Shown here: positions 1 through 11,100 of the stretch, one piece after another
How the letters are laid out: every line of letters begins with the position of its first letter
Numbering within the stretch: position 1 is the first letter of the stretch
Assembly (NCBI GenBank): GCA_947168815.1
Contig: CAMVNG010000001.1
Span: 124,001-188,000 of the forward strand
From: an uncultured bacterium
Lineage (GTDB): Bacteria > Patescibacteriota > Gracilibacteria > Absconditabacterales > Absconditicoccaceae
DNA: 64,000 nucleotides
Direction: 5' to 3'
Program-made: the position numbers and the translations under genes
Notes under the pieces: generated by a model
Databases searched by the model: none
Seen by the model: the letters and a program-made list of their open reading frames with translations, nothing else
Told to the model about the DNA's origin: nothing

Positions 1-220
1 ATTGTTCAATTTTCTTACCAATTTTTTCTTTAAACTCTTCTTCAAAAGATTTTCTAATAACAAAAATTACCTTATCAAATCATGCTCTTTTTGCATCATA
101 AACAGAATATTCCATTAAAGCATGGTGTCATGATCAAAAAGTATCAAGTTGTTTTAGCCCTCAGTAACGGCTTCACATTCAAGCAGCAAGAACTACAAGA
201 TTTAATGACATATTACTCAT
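1..220 (-). CDS. Sugar-phosphate nucleotidyltransferase, N-terminal fragment
   Basis: Only the first 73 residues lie in the window; the gene runs off the left edge. The protein begins MSNMSLNLVVLAAG and continues with MGSRYGGLKQLD, the Gly-rich nucleotide-binding loop of NTP_transferase proteins (the fold of glucose-1-phosphate uridylyl/thymidylyltransferases). Several of the loop glycines are TGA. Family knowledge suggests transfer of a nucleotidyl group to a sugar phosphate for envelope polysaccharide or nucleotide-sugar synthesis. The substrate cannot be told from this fragment. The start is the first ATG and sits just before the loop, as usual in the family. A terminator and about 100 bp of AT-rich sequence separate it from the TPR gene. 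Confidence 0.75.
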
Positions 221-317
221 AATTTAATAAATAAAAAATCCTTATTAGATATTCGTAGATTAACATTATAAACAAAATTTTCAAGAGCTAGAGAAAACAC
301 ATAATAATATTCAAAGA

Positions 318-350
318 CAAAAAAATGCTGGTAGATTGCCAGCATTCTTT
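318..350 (-). terminator. Rho-independent terminator after the TPR gene
   Basis: The stem ATGCTGG/CCAGCAT is followed on the minus strand by a run of seven T. It closes the asnS-ftsH-ricT-TPR operon. Confidence 0.8.
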
Positions 351-366
351 TTATAAGAAATTATGA

Positions 367-1332
367 TTAATCTCTTGAAGCTTCTCTAGTAAATTCTCTA
401 ATCTTACTTTTTGCCTTCTCATTATTCTGTTCATATTCTAGAACAGTAAAATAGTATTTCTTAGCATTATCAATATCTCAAATCTGTTCATATAATTCAG
501 CAGTTGCCAACAAATATTTTGGATTAGTTGGTCTTAATTTAATAATTTTCTCCATATAAGCTAAAGCCTCATCATATCTTTCAGTATTGTAATAGATTTC
601 AACCATAGTTAGATAATATTTTGGATTATCATTTTTTAAATCAATAGCCTTCTCAATTAAAAGCTCAGCAGTTTGTGTATCACCAGCCACAAAATATATT
701 TCAGCAATTTGCCAAATTACTTTATGATCTGTTGGATCTTGTTCTGAAACTTTTTTCAAAAGAGATAATGCCTTCTTATAATTTCAAAGTGTAAAATAAA
801 GATCTGATAATGGTTTTAAAACTTTCAAAGATTCTCCATCAATAGCCATTGCTTCAATAAGCTTCTTTTCATACTGTTCAAATTTTCATTCATTCTTCAA
901 CAAATCAGCTTCTAACAACAATGCATCAAATTTTTTCCTCTCCTTTTCCTGTTCTAACTCTTTCTTTTCAACATCTTCAATTATCTCATTAAGTTTTTCA
1001 TCATGTTGTTCTTCTACCTTAAGAACAGACTCCACAGCTTCTTTAGTAGTATTTTCAATTTCCTCTTCCTTAAGATTTACATCTTCTGAAGTCGTATTTT
1101 CTTGAGGTATAAAAGTTCAATATTCATTTCTTGCAATAAGTTCATCTTTTTGATCTTCCAAATCAGACTTAATATGCTTAAGTTCTTTATTCTCCTTTAT
1201 AATTTGAGCTTTCTCATCAATAAACTTTGAAGATTTTTTCCAAGCAACATATAGCAAATAAATACAAGGAATAACAACAATTGAAATTGTTAAACCTATC
1301 CAAAAATAAACTAATAATTTTCATCGAGGCAT
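367..1332 (-). CDS. Membrane-anchored TPR-repeat protein
   Basis: 321 aa, read with TGA as Gly. An N-terminal membrane helix (about residues 8-30, LLVYFWIGLTISIVVIP) is followed by a long Lys/Glu-rich, probably coiled-coil stretch (35-160). The C-terminal half consists of about four tetratricopeptide units, recognisable by the spacing in YYLTMVEIYYNTERYDEALAY. TPR arrays bind proteins, so this is probably a scaffold or assembly factor; the partner is unknown. It is the last gene of the minus-strand operon, 22 bp after the RicT-like gene and just before a terminator. The ORF track shows only its C-terminal third, because a TGA glycine interrupts the standard-code reading. Confidence 0.75.
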
Positions 1333-1354
1333 GATAATAACAAAAACAATAAAA

Positions 1355-2203
1355 TTAATTATCTGATTTTTCGGTTTTATTTTTTCTAGCTTGCTTCAAA
1401 AGAGATAATGGAACTCTAAGAACTCATCACTCCTCTGTCTTAATCACTACTTCTTTTGTAATAATATTATAAGAGCTTACAATACCTTTTTGATCACTTC
1501 ATGGACATTGAACATTACTTCATCTTTCAGGGAACTCCTTACTTTCATTAAGATATATTTCAAGTTCATAAAGCAAACTACACTTCAATTTTCAACATCT
1601 ACCCTTTAATCTTTCAATATCCCTTCAATCTAATCACTGCATAGCAATATTTTCAACTTCAACACTTGGAAGTGGTCAATATCATTGACATGCAATCAAC
1701 ATTCAACAATCAGATCAAACCACATAATCCTTAGTATTTGGATCTATTCTCATCATGTCTCTTGCTCACACTTGGAAAAGAAAAATATTCTTTCAAAATG
1801 CATCTCTTAATTCCTTAACAAAATCTCAAAAGACATATCTCTCTTCAGAGAAGAAATAAAAATAAAGCTGATCAGTTGCAGGATTATATCTCGCAGTAAC
1901 AGGTTTAGATCACTGAAATCTAGATTTAAATTTTTTCTTAAAAACTGGGAAAAGCTTTAATGCAAAATCCTGTTGTTTTGCAAATTCTTCACACTCTTCA
2001 TTATTTAATCTCTTCAAAAAATTGGCAGTTCTATCAACTTCCAAAGGATAACCAACAACAATTCAAATTGATTCCTTATTAGCTCACTTTTCCTCAACTA
2101 AATAAGATATCTTATCTCAATGATTAAGTTCAATATCATCAGGAATATCAACAACCTTAAGATTTTTATTCATGAAATAATCTAAGACAGCAATAGTTTT
2201 CAT
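1355..2203 (-). CDS. PSP1/RicT-like protein
   Basis: 282 aa with many TGA-encoded glycines. The diagnostic stretch is GRCGKLKCSLLYE near residues 190-202, which matches the conserved Cys-rich motif of PSP1-domain proteins (Bacillus YaaT/RicT). Two further cysteines (VGSDCGMLIAC) precede it. In Bacillus, RicT works with RicA and RicF in a complex that binds Fe-S clusters and affects RNase Y and phosphorelay activity. I infer only the family here, not the role. The gene lies between ftsH (21 bp upstream) and the TPR gene. The start ATG is the first in frame, and the Lys-rich tail ends NKTEKSDN before TAA. Confidence 0.82.
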
Positions 2204-2224
2204 AATTCATTAGAAAAGTATAAA

Positions 2225-4246
2225 TTAGATTTTCTTTCCTTCTTTCATCATTTCTAGGAATTCTTCACTTGAAAGATATTCTTTCTCAAGAAGAATATTT
2301 GCCATTTTATTTATTAATTCTTCATTAGCCTTTAGAATAGCCTTTGCTTTTTTATATGAAGATTGAAGATAATCCTTTATTTTTTTATCAACTTCTTGTG
2401 CTATATTTTCGCTATATGGATTAGTCCATCATTGTTCTTCTCACTCTTTCAAATAATTAATTGGACCAAAATCATCATCCATACCATATTTTAAAATCAT
2501 AGACTTCACAATTTCAGTAGCTCTTTCCAAATCATTTGATGCTCAAGTGGTAATTTCTTCTTTACCAAAGAAAACCTCCTCAGCTGCTCTACCTCAAAGA
2601 AGTGAAACTATTTCATCAAGGAATTTAGCCTTAGAATACAAGTTTTTATCTTCTTCAGGTGTTGTCCATGTAACACCTAATGCATGTCATCTACGAACTA
2701 TAGATATTTTTTCAATAGGATCAGTATTATCCAATAAATGTCATGTCACAGCATGTCATAATTCATGATAAGCTACAATCTTCTTTTCATTCTCTTTCAT
2801 AGACTTAACTTTCTTTTCTGGTCACATAATCACTTTTTCTAGAGCATACTCAAAATCATGGTTTTCAAGTTCTTCTCTATTAGTTTTTGCAACCTGAAGT
2901 GCTGCTTCATTAACAATATTCTCTATATCAGCTCACACTAATCAACTAGTCCTCTTTGCTAAAGACTGAATATTAACTTCTTTATTAACTTTCTTCTTTT
3001 TTAAATAATATTCAAAAATCTGAATTCTTTCCTCAAAAGTTGGAACAGAAACAAACACCTTTCTATCAAATCTTCATGCCCTAAGTAAAGCAGGATCAAG
3101 AGTATCTGGTCTATTTGTTGCCGCCATCACAATAATATTTGTATTCTTATCAAATCAATCCATCTCGGTTAAGATTTGATTAAGAGTTTGTTCTTGTTCT
3201 TGATGACCTCAAGTGTATCAAACTCCTCTTTTCTTTCAGATAGCATCAATTTCATCAATAAAAATAATAGCTTTACCCGCAACCTTAGCCTGTTCAAAAA
3301 GTTTTCTTACTCTTGCAGCTCACATTCAAACCAACATTTCCATAAATTCAGATCATGATGCAGAGAAAAAAGCAACTCATGCTTCACCAGCAACTGCTCT
3401 AGCAAGAAGTGTTTTTCAAGATCATGGTGCTCAATATAAAAGCACTCACTTTGGAGGTCTAGCTCAAATTTTTTGATATTTCTCTGGTTCTTTCAAATAA
3501 TCAATAATTTCAATTAATTCATTTTTAACCTCATCCATTCAAGCAATATCTGAGAACTTTGTTTTAGATTCATTCTTTTTATTCTCTTTTCAAACCTTCA
3601 TACCAAACATTCAATTTGCTCAAGCCTTAGGAAGAATAAATCTAACTCAAATAGCCAAAGCTAATAACAAAAGAACAATTCATCACATTTGCTCTGCTAA
3701 TTTTTCCCAAATACTTTGATCTTTATGAACTAAAGAAACCTCAGTATCTCAAGTTAATGCAATTCAAAGATCAAGAATACTTAAAGTATCAGACTTCTCA
3801 GTTTTAAAACGCTTATATTTTTCTGTAGAGATTTTTCCTTGAAAATAAGTCTCAGTTTCACCAGAAGATAAAAATTTATATCATTCTAATTCCTGATCAT
3901 TTATTACAACAACGTTTTTAAAATCACCTGAACGATAATAATCTAACCATTGGTTAAGAGTTATTTCTTCAGTTTCATCAATTGAAACCATCGTTCATGT
4001 ATTAGCAGCAAGATTTGTTGGTGTTGCAGAATCTAATGACCTCAATCCCCAAGTAATACAAATCACAAAAAGGAATCAATAAATTCGCCACATAGAAAAA
4101 CCATTAGGAGACTTATTCAACATCTTTTTATTTGAAATTTTTTTCTCCTTTTTTTTATCTTGCTTAGACTTTTCAATATTCTTAGATTCACTTTTCAATT
4201 CTTTCTTATTTTCAGATTCAAGAGTATCAAGCAATTTCTTAGCCAT
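2225..4246 (-). CDS. ftsH: ATP-dependent zinc metalloprotease FtsH
   Basis: 673 aa, normal for FtsH. Order: Lys/Glu-rich cytoplasmic N-terminus (1-50), first membrane helix (about 55-70), extracytoplasmic domain, second helix (about 180-200), AAA+ domain with Walker A GAPGSGKT and a second region of homology, then the zinc-protease domain with HELGH. Three of the four Walker A/loop glycines are TGA, which directly supports UGA=Gly. FtsH extracts and degrades misfolded membrane proteins and unstable regulators. It sits 37 bp downstream of asnS in the same minus-strand operon. Only out-of-frame ORFs appear here in the track, and these are shadows. Confidence 0.96.
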
Positions 4247-4283
4247 AGTTTTTAATTTATTTAAAAGGAAGTACTAATATTTA

Positions 4284-5675
4284 CTAGAATTCACATGTCT
4301 TTGGAGTTCTTGGGAAAGGAATAACATCACGAATATTCTCCATTCAAGAAACATACATAACCAATCTTTCAAAACCAACTCAGAATCAAGAATGAGGTAC
4401 AGTACCATATTTTCTAAGATCCAAGAACCATGAATAAGCTTCAGGATCCATTCATAATTCTATCATTCTATTTCTTAACTTATCATAATCATCTTCTCTT
4501 TGAGAACCTCAAATTAATTCACCAACACCAGGAACTAAAAGATCAACAGCTCTTACAGTTTTACCATCTTCATTCATTTTCATATAGAAAGCCTTAATTT
4601 CTTTTGGATAATCAGTTACAAAAACTGGTCCATTAAATATTTTTTCAGATAAACATCTTTCATGTTCAGTTTGCATATCAATTCACCATTCAGGTGCATA
4701 CTCAAATTTTTGTCCAGATTTCTTCAATAATTCAATAGCCTCTGTGTAAGTAACCTTAGCAAATTTAGCATTAACCAACTTTTCAAGTCTCTCTTTTACT
4801 CAAGGCATAATAAACTTATCAAAGAACTCCATTTCTGCTTGTGCGTTCTCTAACACATAACCAAAAGCATATTTTAATAAACCTTCAGCAACATCCATAT
4901 TATCTTCCAAATCAGCAAAAGCTATTTCAGGTTCAATCATCCAAAACTCTGATAAATGTCTTGTTGTATTAGAATTTTCTGCACGGAAAGTAGGTCCAAA
5001 AGTATAAATCTTACCAAATGCAGTTGCAAAAGTTTCCCCTTCTAATTGTCAACTTACAGTCAAAGAAGCTTTTTTTCAGAAAAAGTCCTTAGTATAATCA
5101 ACTGTTCAATCTTCATTCCTAGGAAGATTCATAAAATCTAATGTAGACACCTGAAACATTTCTCATGCTCATTCTGCATCACTTGCTGTAATCAAAGGAG
5201 TATGAGCCCAAATAAATCAATTTTTATTAAAATAATCATGGATAGCAAAAGCTAACAAACTTCTAATTCTAAATACAGCAGAAAAAGTATTTGTTCTTCA
5301 TCTAAGATGAGCAATTGTTCTTAAATATTCAAATGAATGTCTCTTTTTCTGAAGAGGATAAGTCTCATCAGCTCATCAAATAAGTATTACTTCTGTTGCC
5401 TTAAGTTCAAATGCTTGTTTAGCTCATTCAGATTTTACAAGTTCTCAATGAACTTCAATACTACTACCAGTAGTAAATTTACATATTTCAGCGAAATTAT
5501 TTAAATTATCATTAAAAACAACCTGTAAATTTTTTAAATAAGATCCATCATTAACCTCAATAAATCAAAAAGTTTTAGAATCTCTTAAACTCCTTATCCA
5601 ACCCTTAATAACTAGGTTTTCTCCTATCATTTCTTCATAATTCTGAAAGATAGTCTTAATACTGGTTGCTTTCAT
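4284..5675 (-). CDS. asnS: Asparagine-tRNA ligase
   Basis: 463 aa, full length for bacterial AsnRS. The N-terminal OB-fold anticodon-binding domain ([20 protein letters not shown]) is followed by the class II catalytic core, with typical [21 protein letters not shown] motif 2 sequence and a C-terminus ending [10 protein letters not shown]. It charges tRNA(Asn) with asparagine. It is the first gene of the minus-strand operon asnS-ftsH-ricT-like-TPR. The AT-rich region upstream must carry the operon promoter. Glycines are a mix of TGA and GGN. Confidence 0.96.
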
Positions 5676-5797
5676 AATAATAAACAATTTATAATATGTA
5701 AAATCTAAAAATTTATAGTTTTTTCCCCTCCATATGCAAAGATAAATCGCACCTGAAATATTGACATTTTTAAAAATATACTAATTTAAAATATTAC

Positions 5798-5826
5798 TTG
5801 ATTTTCTAATAAATAATTTTTATAAT
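5798..5826 (+). promoter_or_regulatory. Sigma70-type promoter of the 5859 gene
   Basis: TTGATT, a 17-bp spacer and a perfect TATAAT precede a short leader containing AAAAAACAAATAAATG. The rest of the 5676-5858 gap is AT-rich and shows no other gene. Confidence 0.75.
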
Positions 5827-5858
5827 AAAAATCCAAACAAAAAACAAATAAATGCTTT

Positions 5859-6455
5859 ATGGATCTTTACTACATCATTGCGACTCTGTTCGCTATCGTG
5901 TCCCTTTGCATTGTATACAATGGCTTAAGGACAAAGGAAAATCCTGAAGTTATAGGAGGAATTGGCTGTCTTTCACTAGCTGCCACTCTTGCTATACTCA
6001 GGTTCTTTGAGTGTTATATAGTTATTGCTGTTGCATTCATTCCAATAGGTCTGATTGCAACCACTCTCGCAACCGCATGGTGGTCATTTGAAAAGGATCA
6101 AGAGAAAAAGGACTATCTCTCCCCTATCTTCTGCCTAATTGGAGGACTAGTATGCTACTGGGGATTTGCACAAGCATTTTATCTTGGGAACCACCATTTC
6201 CTGTTCCTTGCAAGCACCATCATCCTCACTCTAATCCATTTTGGATCTACATTCTATGGATTCTTCCATAACATGAGGTACACTTCTGCAGTATCAACCA
6301 TATTCTTAATCTGGATTATACTCTATTATTGGAAGGCTGTATCTTTCATTAATATAGATATATTCTTCGTATGGATACTGTTCGCTATTGCAATGGCAAC
6401 TCTGTTAATGGTCGTTTGGAGACTCGGATGGGGAGAAGAGAAAAAAAGCACTTAA
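5859..6455 (+). CDS. Polytopic membrane protein, unknown family, TGA-free
   Basis: 198 aa and almost entirely hydrophobic: about seven predicted membrane helices with short loops and a charged C-terminus (GWGEEKKST). I do not recognise the family. All 13 glycines are GGN and none is TGA, whereas the next gene (dtd) writes 11 of 12 glycines as TGA. The gene also uses more C/G-ending codons than its neighbours. It is a stand-alone unit with its own promoter, an AAACAAATA-like leader and a terminator at 6476. It belongs to the orphan class described in the findings and is probably either a transferred gene or one under different codon selection. Confidence 0.8.
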   Translation: MDLYYIIATLFAIVSLCIVYNGLRTKENPEVIGGIGCLSLAATLAILRFFECYIVIAVAFIPIGLIATTLATAWWSFEKDQEKKDYLSPIFCLIGGLVCYWGFAQAFYLGNHHFLFLASTIILTLIHFGSTFYGFFHNMRYTSAVSTIFLIWIILYYWKAVSFINIDIFFVWILFAIAMATLLMVVWRLGWGEEKKST

Positions 6456-6475
6456 CAAAGATCTTCTACAAAATC

Positions 6476-6515
6476 AAAAGGAGTACTTGAATCAGGTACT
6501 CCTTTTCTTGCTTTT
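6476..6515 (+). terminator. Terminator after the 5859 membrane protein
   Basis: The stem AAAAGGAGTAC/GTACTCCTTTT is followed by CTTGCTTTTT. Confidence 0.85.
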
Positions 6516-6562
6516 TAAAAACAATGGAATATAAAAAGGTAATTTTATAAATAAAAAACATC

Positions 6563-7012
6563 ATGAGATTACTAATTCAACAAGTAGCATCAGCAACATT
6601 AGATATCGAATCAGAAAACATACACAGAGAAATATGAAAATGACTTATAATATATTTCTGAGTTCATGACGAAGATTATAAAAACTATAAAGAAAAAATT
6701 GCAAGAATTATAAAAAAAATACCATTACTTAAATGCCTTAGCTGAGAAGATTGAGCAATAAACACCTCATTAAATGACATAAACTGAGAAATCTTATTCA
6801 TTTCAAATTTCACACTCTATTGAAGGAGTTTAAAAGGAACTAAACTCGATTTTGTCCATTCAGCTCCATTTAAAGAAGCCAAAGAAATATATGATTACTT
6901 CATCGTAGAAGCAAAAAAAGCATGACGAAAAATACAAACTTGAGAATTCTGAGCAGATATGACTGTAAGAAGTTGTAATTTATGACCACTAAATTTCATT
7001 CTCGATTATTAA
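6563..7012 (+). CDS. dtd: D-aminoacyl-tRNA deacylase
   Basis: 149 aa, normal length for DTD. The conserved SNFTLYGRSLKGTKLDF segment (near residues 77-93) and the C-terminal motif GEFGADMTVRSCNLGPLNF (G-cis-P-type region) are clear. It hydrolyses D-amino acids, and glycine misattached to tRNA(Ala), from tRNAs. This is one of the clearest recoded genes here: 11 of 12 glycines are TGA and one is GGA. It shares its downstream terminator region with the convergent 7063 gene. Start is the first ATG, giving the canonical MRLLIQQV beginning. Confidence 0.95.
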
Positions 7013-7042
7013 AAAAAGGTAGGACGTTATTCACATCCCACC
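7011..7042 (-). terminator. Terminator between dtd and the 7063 gene
   Basis: The stem GGTAGGACGT/ACATCCCACC (written on +) has a seven-T run on the minus strand. It ends the minus-strand 7063 gene. Confidence 0.8.
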
Positions 7043-7062
7043 AAATAAATACTTGAGTTCCG

Positions 7063-7794
7063 TTACTTCAAGAGATTTTCAAAGTCCGCATCAACAAAGA
7101 CCTCCTTTTCCACATCAAGACTCTCAATATATGGAGTCTGATTTTTGATAAGAAGAGACCAAAGTCTCAAGGCTGGTATCCTATCAAGGAAAGCTTTTGC
7201 CTCCTTCATGTCAGATACCGTAATTCCTCTGTTAAAAGAGACATGAAGTTCGCCAATAACATAATTGTTTGTCTTTGCCCACAGTTCAGTTATCTTCGAA
7301 TAATGAGCAAGAAGAACGAACATAACAAGTCCTGAGTTAACAATGAGCGGAATGCCAAGAAGTTCCGTCGGAGTATTGATACTAATCTCAAGCGAAGGAT
7401 GACGAGTTAGAGGCTCATGACTTAAAAAGTCTTCTGTTTCCTGACTCTCGATACAGCCAAACTGACGGAAGATAAACTCAGTAGGATCATCCTTCTTCAT
7501 CAAAGAAAATCCAAACTGATTATCACCCAACATCAACTGCTCAACCAGGTGAGAAATAGAATTCAAGGGGACACCATCCTTTGCAATTCTCAACTCAGAG
7601 TCAGAAAGTTCTCCGAACCATTCCTTCATGAAATCAAACTGATCCAACAAAACACCCTTGTGATTACCAATAAATGGCAAAGCCCTAAACGTCTTATCAG
7701 ACCACACTTCAAACTGGAAAGATAGCGTACGAGTTTTGTTCTCTTCTTGACCGCCATCAATCACTTCCTTAAATAATTCACATAACTGTTTCAT
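7063..7794 (-). CDS. Hypothetical soluble protein, TGA-free
   Basis: 243 aa, no membrane segment, no family recognised. The sequence looks like a well-folded cytoplasmic protein, rich in Leu, Phe and acidic residues, with a central STPTELLGIPLIVNSG-like region. Its 13 glycines are all GGN. The codon choice (GTC, CTC, GAC, AAG) is less A/T-ending than in the housekeeping genes. The leader on the minus strand reads CAAAAAAAACAAAAACAAATG, matching the leader type shared by the orphan class. It lies directly downstream of the candidate structured RNA (7845-8125), so it may be expressed by read-through from that promoter. It has a strong terminator of its own. Confidence 0.8.
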   Translation of the reverse strand: MKQLCELFKEVIDGGQEENKTRTLSFQFEVWSDKTFRALPFIGNHKGVLLDQFDFMKEWFGELSDSELRIAKDGVPLNSISHLVEQLMLGDNQFGFSLMKKDDPTEFIFRQFGCIESQETEDFLSHEPLTRHPSLEISINTPTELLGIPLIVNSGLVMFVLLAHYSKITELWAKTNNYVIGELHVSFNRGITVSDMKEAKAFLDRIPALRLWSLLIKNQTPYIESLDVEKEVFVDADFENLLK

Positions 7795-7844
7795 TTGTTT
7801 TTGTTTTTTTTGGGGTTATTTTATGTTTTATTATCTTAATAAGG

Positions 7845-8125
7845 AAGAGGACAGATGAATCACCTGCCCTCTTTGAGTCTAAATTAGAGTAGAATAAGGA
7901 GGGAATCTTCGGTCTACCTCAAATGCTCATTTTATTCTTCATAACAAGCAAATTTTGTTCCTACAACAAAGCTCATAACGGAAAAGCAATAATACATTAA
8001 TTAAAGCTACACATAACCGCTTGCCTCAAAGAGGTACTCTACTCAAAGAATAGAAAGTCCACCAGAAAAAGACTCAATTTACTGATGGCAACAGAGTGAA
8101 GGACTCCTAATCACTTCTTTCTGTA
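7845..8125 (-). ncRNA. Candidate structured RNA or long structured leader
   Basis: The 373-bp gap between the giant gene and the 7063 gene has no sensible reading frame, but its base composition differs from ordinary spacers. On the minus strand it follows a TTGACA-type promoter. CTTTGAGT.AGAGTA (8048-8035) can pair with TACTCT...ACTCAAAG (7891-7871), enclosing a roughly 140-nt domain. A local hairpin AGTGA..AGG/CCT..TCACT lies near the 5' end. A strong final hairpin AAGAGGrCAGrTG/CAyCTGyCCTCTT (7845-7873) could act as a terminator. I could not match it to RNase P RNA, tmRNA, SRP RNA or 6S RNA. It could be an orphan small RNA or the 5' leader of the 7063 gene. Confidence 0.45.
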
Positions 8126-8130
8126 TGATA

Positions 8131-8161
8131 ATTATATAATCAAATAACCAATAATTGTCAA
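8131..8161 (-). promoter_or_regulatory. Strong sigma70-type promoter of the candidate RNA
   Basis: TTGACA (8161-8156) is followed by a 17-bp spacer to TATATA, or a 19-bp spacer to TATAAT. It lies immediately after the giant gene's stop codon and points away from it, implying an independent transcript. Confidence 0.65.
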
Positions 8162-8167
8162 GATGTA

Positions 8168-11100
8168 TTAATCTTTTATTTCATAATCTTCATAGGCTCT
8201 TCTCAACATCAACCAAGCCCATTTCCTTATTTCAACAACATTGATAGGATGCTCAATTTTTGTCATTATTCATTTTCTCTTTAATGCCTTTAGATGTAAG
8301 TCATAATAAGAAGCACCAGTTAAATTGTACTTATCTCACCACAATACTCTAGATAAAACAGTTCCAAATTGAGCTCTCGTTACTACAGCATTAGGATTAA
8401 ATGTCTCTACATTAATTCACATCAATCATAATGCACAAGCCCTCTTAGAATATTGTTTAATCTCTTCTGATTTCCAATCAATTTCATTATCAATAAAACT
8501 ACAACGATCAGGTATTACTTTTGGCTCCTTTCTTCATAATACATTAACCACATAATTAACCATAATCTTTGCCATATGTCATCTAAGAAGTACTCAATCA
8601 GGATTTGATTCATCCTCACGTTTTGTTGTAATTCAATATTTATAAGCCCATTGATATAATGTTAAACTTAAATCATTATCTTTATCAGTTTCTTTTGGCT
8701 GTACAACCTCTTGTAATCAACTTTCTTGAGCAGCTCAATGCTCCTCTTCTTCTGGAATTATCACTTTATCTTCTCTAGGTACTATTCTTCCTCATCATCC
8801 TCATGCCTGTCATGATGACTGACCTTGATCATCAGGATTTACTTTCCATACCACTCAAATTTCTATATCTCTATCAGGCATCAATCCATTCTCAGGATAA
8901 TTTGTCCATTCAACAAACAAATATCATTTCTTTGTTGGTGTATCCAAACTAATAATATCTCAAGAAGAATATAATTTAGTCTGTAATACAGATCAATCTG
9001 TATCAATTACCTTTAATGTATGTTTAGCTGTATCACTCCATTGTGCAATTAATAATACTATTCAATTATCTTCACCAGTTAAGTTGATAACCTCCTGACC
9101 ATCTGAATACATATTATTATCTTCATCTAACCATCACTTAAAATATGATCAAGTCTTTACAAAAGTATTTACAGCTAAAGCTCATGTTTCATCATAAGTG
9201 AAAGTTTGATCTGCCATAGGTGTTCATACTCATCAATTCTTAAGATATCTAACCTTATACATATTTGGATTAGCATTCATCTTTACTATTGAATCATAAG
9301 CAGGAACATTGAATGTATGAGTTAATACTACATCTCAATCATCAAAATGATATCATGACTTTGCATATCATGTAAATGTTACTTCTGCTTCATATAAGTA
9401 CATTCATGAACCATCAATATGGTCAACTCAAGTTTCAGCTAATGTAGAAACCTTATAACTATTTCTCACATAACTTGCTGTATAAACCTGATCTTGTACA
9501 ACTGGCAATAACTCAGGTTGCCAAACTAATGTATGTCATATTCTACTTCGATTTGGAATTTGTAAATCTCAAGTAGCTGTCATATATAGATATGTATTTG
9601 AAGACTCCTCATCTCAATCTTTAAAAGTAATTGTATAAAGTCTATCTTCCTTATCATATTGAGCTACATATGTTGTATCTCAAGTTATTCATTCCAGACT
9701 AGGAGACCAAGTATTATTGAATGTATAAATATAGCGCTCATCTTGAGGTCTTACCGGAGTTGATCAACCATAAGTTGGCACAGTTCAATATGGAATATTA
9801 TTTACTTCAAATAGCTTTTCTCAATCATAATTATTAAATATTGCTGTATATAGATTAGTTTCTTGAGTATACGTCGCCATATAAGTTGCATTTCATACTA
9901 CTTGAGAAACTGCAGGAGACCATGTATCAAAATGATATGAATATTGTGCATCTCAATCTTTTTGAGGTGTCTCTCAATTATAAACAGGAGTTGTTCAATA
10001 TGCTACAGCTGCATCTGTTTCTAATACTGTTCCATCTTCATTCTTCCATATAATTTTATAAGTATTTGTTGTTGTAGTATAAGTTGCTGTATAAACTGCA
10101 TCACCAGAAACTGTTGCTCAATCAGATAATTCAGGATCCCATCATGCAAATGTATACGTATATTGAGCTGTTCAAGTTTTTGTTGCAACCGGTGGAACAA
10201 TTCATAAACCATAATTCAATGTTTGACTTTCTATTTCACTTCCATCATCATTTTTAAAGATTATCGTATATTGCCTCAAAGTACTATCATAAGTTGCTGT
10301 ATATGTTGCATCTGAAGTTACTTCATCTACTGCAGGACTCCATCATGCAAATGTATACGTATATTGTGCTGTTGCTGACTTTGTTGGATCTGCTGGTTTT
10401 ACAATACTTGCAGCTGGTGTTCCATATGCATATTCAGCACTTGATATTTCTGTTCAATCTTCATCCTCAAATGTAATAGTATATTCATTTACTGTTGAAC
10501 TATATGTTGCAGTATATGTCGCATCTGATGTTACTTCAACTACTGCAGGACTCCATCATGCAAATGCATAGGTATACTGTGCTGTCGCTGACTTTGTTGG
10601 ATCTGCTGGTTTTACAATACTTGCAGCTGGTGTTCCATATGCATATTCAGCACTTGATATTTCTGTTCAATCTTCATCCTCAAATGTAATAGTATATTCA
10701 TTTACTGTTGAACTATATGTTGCAGTATATGTCGCATCTGATGTTACTTCAACTACTGCAGGACTCCATCATGCAAATGCATAGGTATACTGTGCTGTCG
10801 CTGACTTTGTTGGATCTGCTGGTTTTACTATATCTTCAGCTGATGTTCCATATGCATATTTTGTACTTGATATTTCTGTTCAATTTTCATCCTCAAATGT
10901 AATGGTATACTCATTTACCGTTGAATTATATGTTGCAGTATAAACACTATCTTCTGTTATAGCACTAGGAACAGGATCCCATCACTTAAAACTATAAGTA
11001 TAGTGTTGATCTGCAGACTTACTTGGTTCTGCTCAAACGTATTGTGGAATAGTATTATAATCAGCATAATATTCATATAACTTAGCTCCATTTTCATTCA

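Noticed and set aside
2547-3476. Plus-strand ORFs at 2547, 3176 and 3213
   Set aside because: Antisense to ftsH, which has full domain support in the minus frame.
8040-8110. GAAAGTCC and CAACAGAG on the plus strand, reminiscent of RNase P RNA motifs
   Set aside because: Only about 100 bp remain before the giant gene, the CR-V motif and P4 partner are missing, and the promoter points the other way.
7845-8125. tmRNA
   Set aside because: No T-arm sequence such as GGTTCGA and no tRNA-like ends on either strand.
10294-10902. Three plus-strand ORFs of 60-64 aa with near-identical sequence
   Set aside because: They are antisense shadows of the 213-bp repeats in the giant minus-strand gene; their low-complexity Leu/His-rich composition is an artefact.
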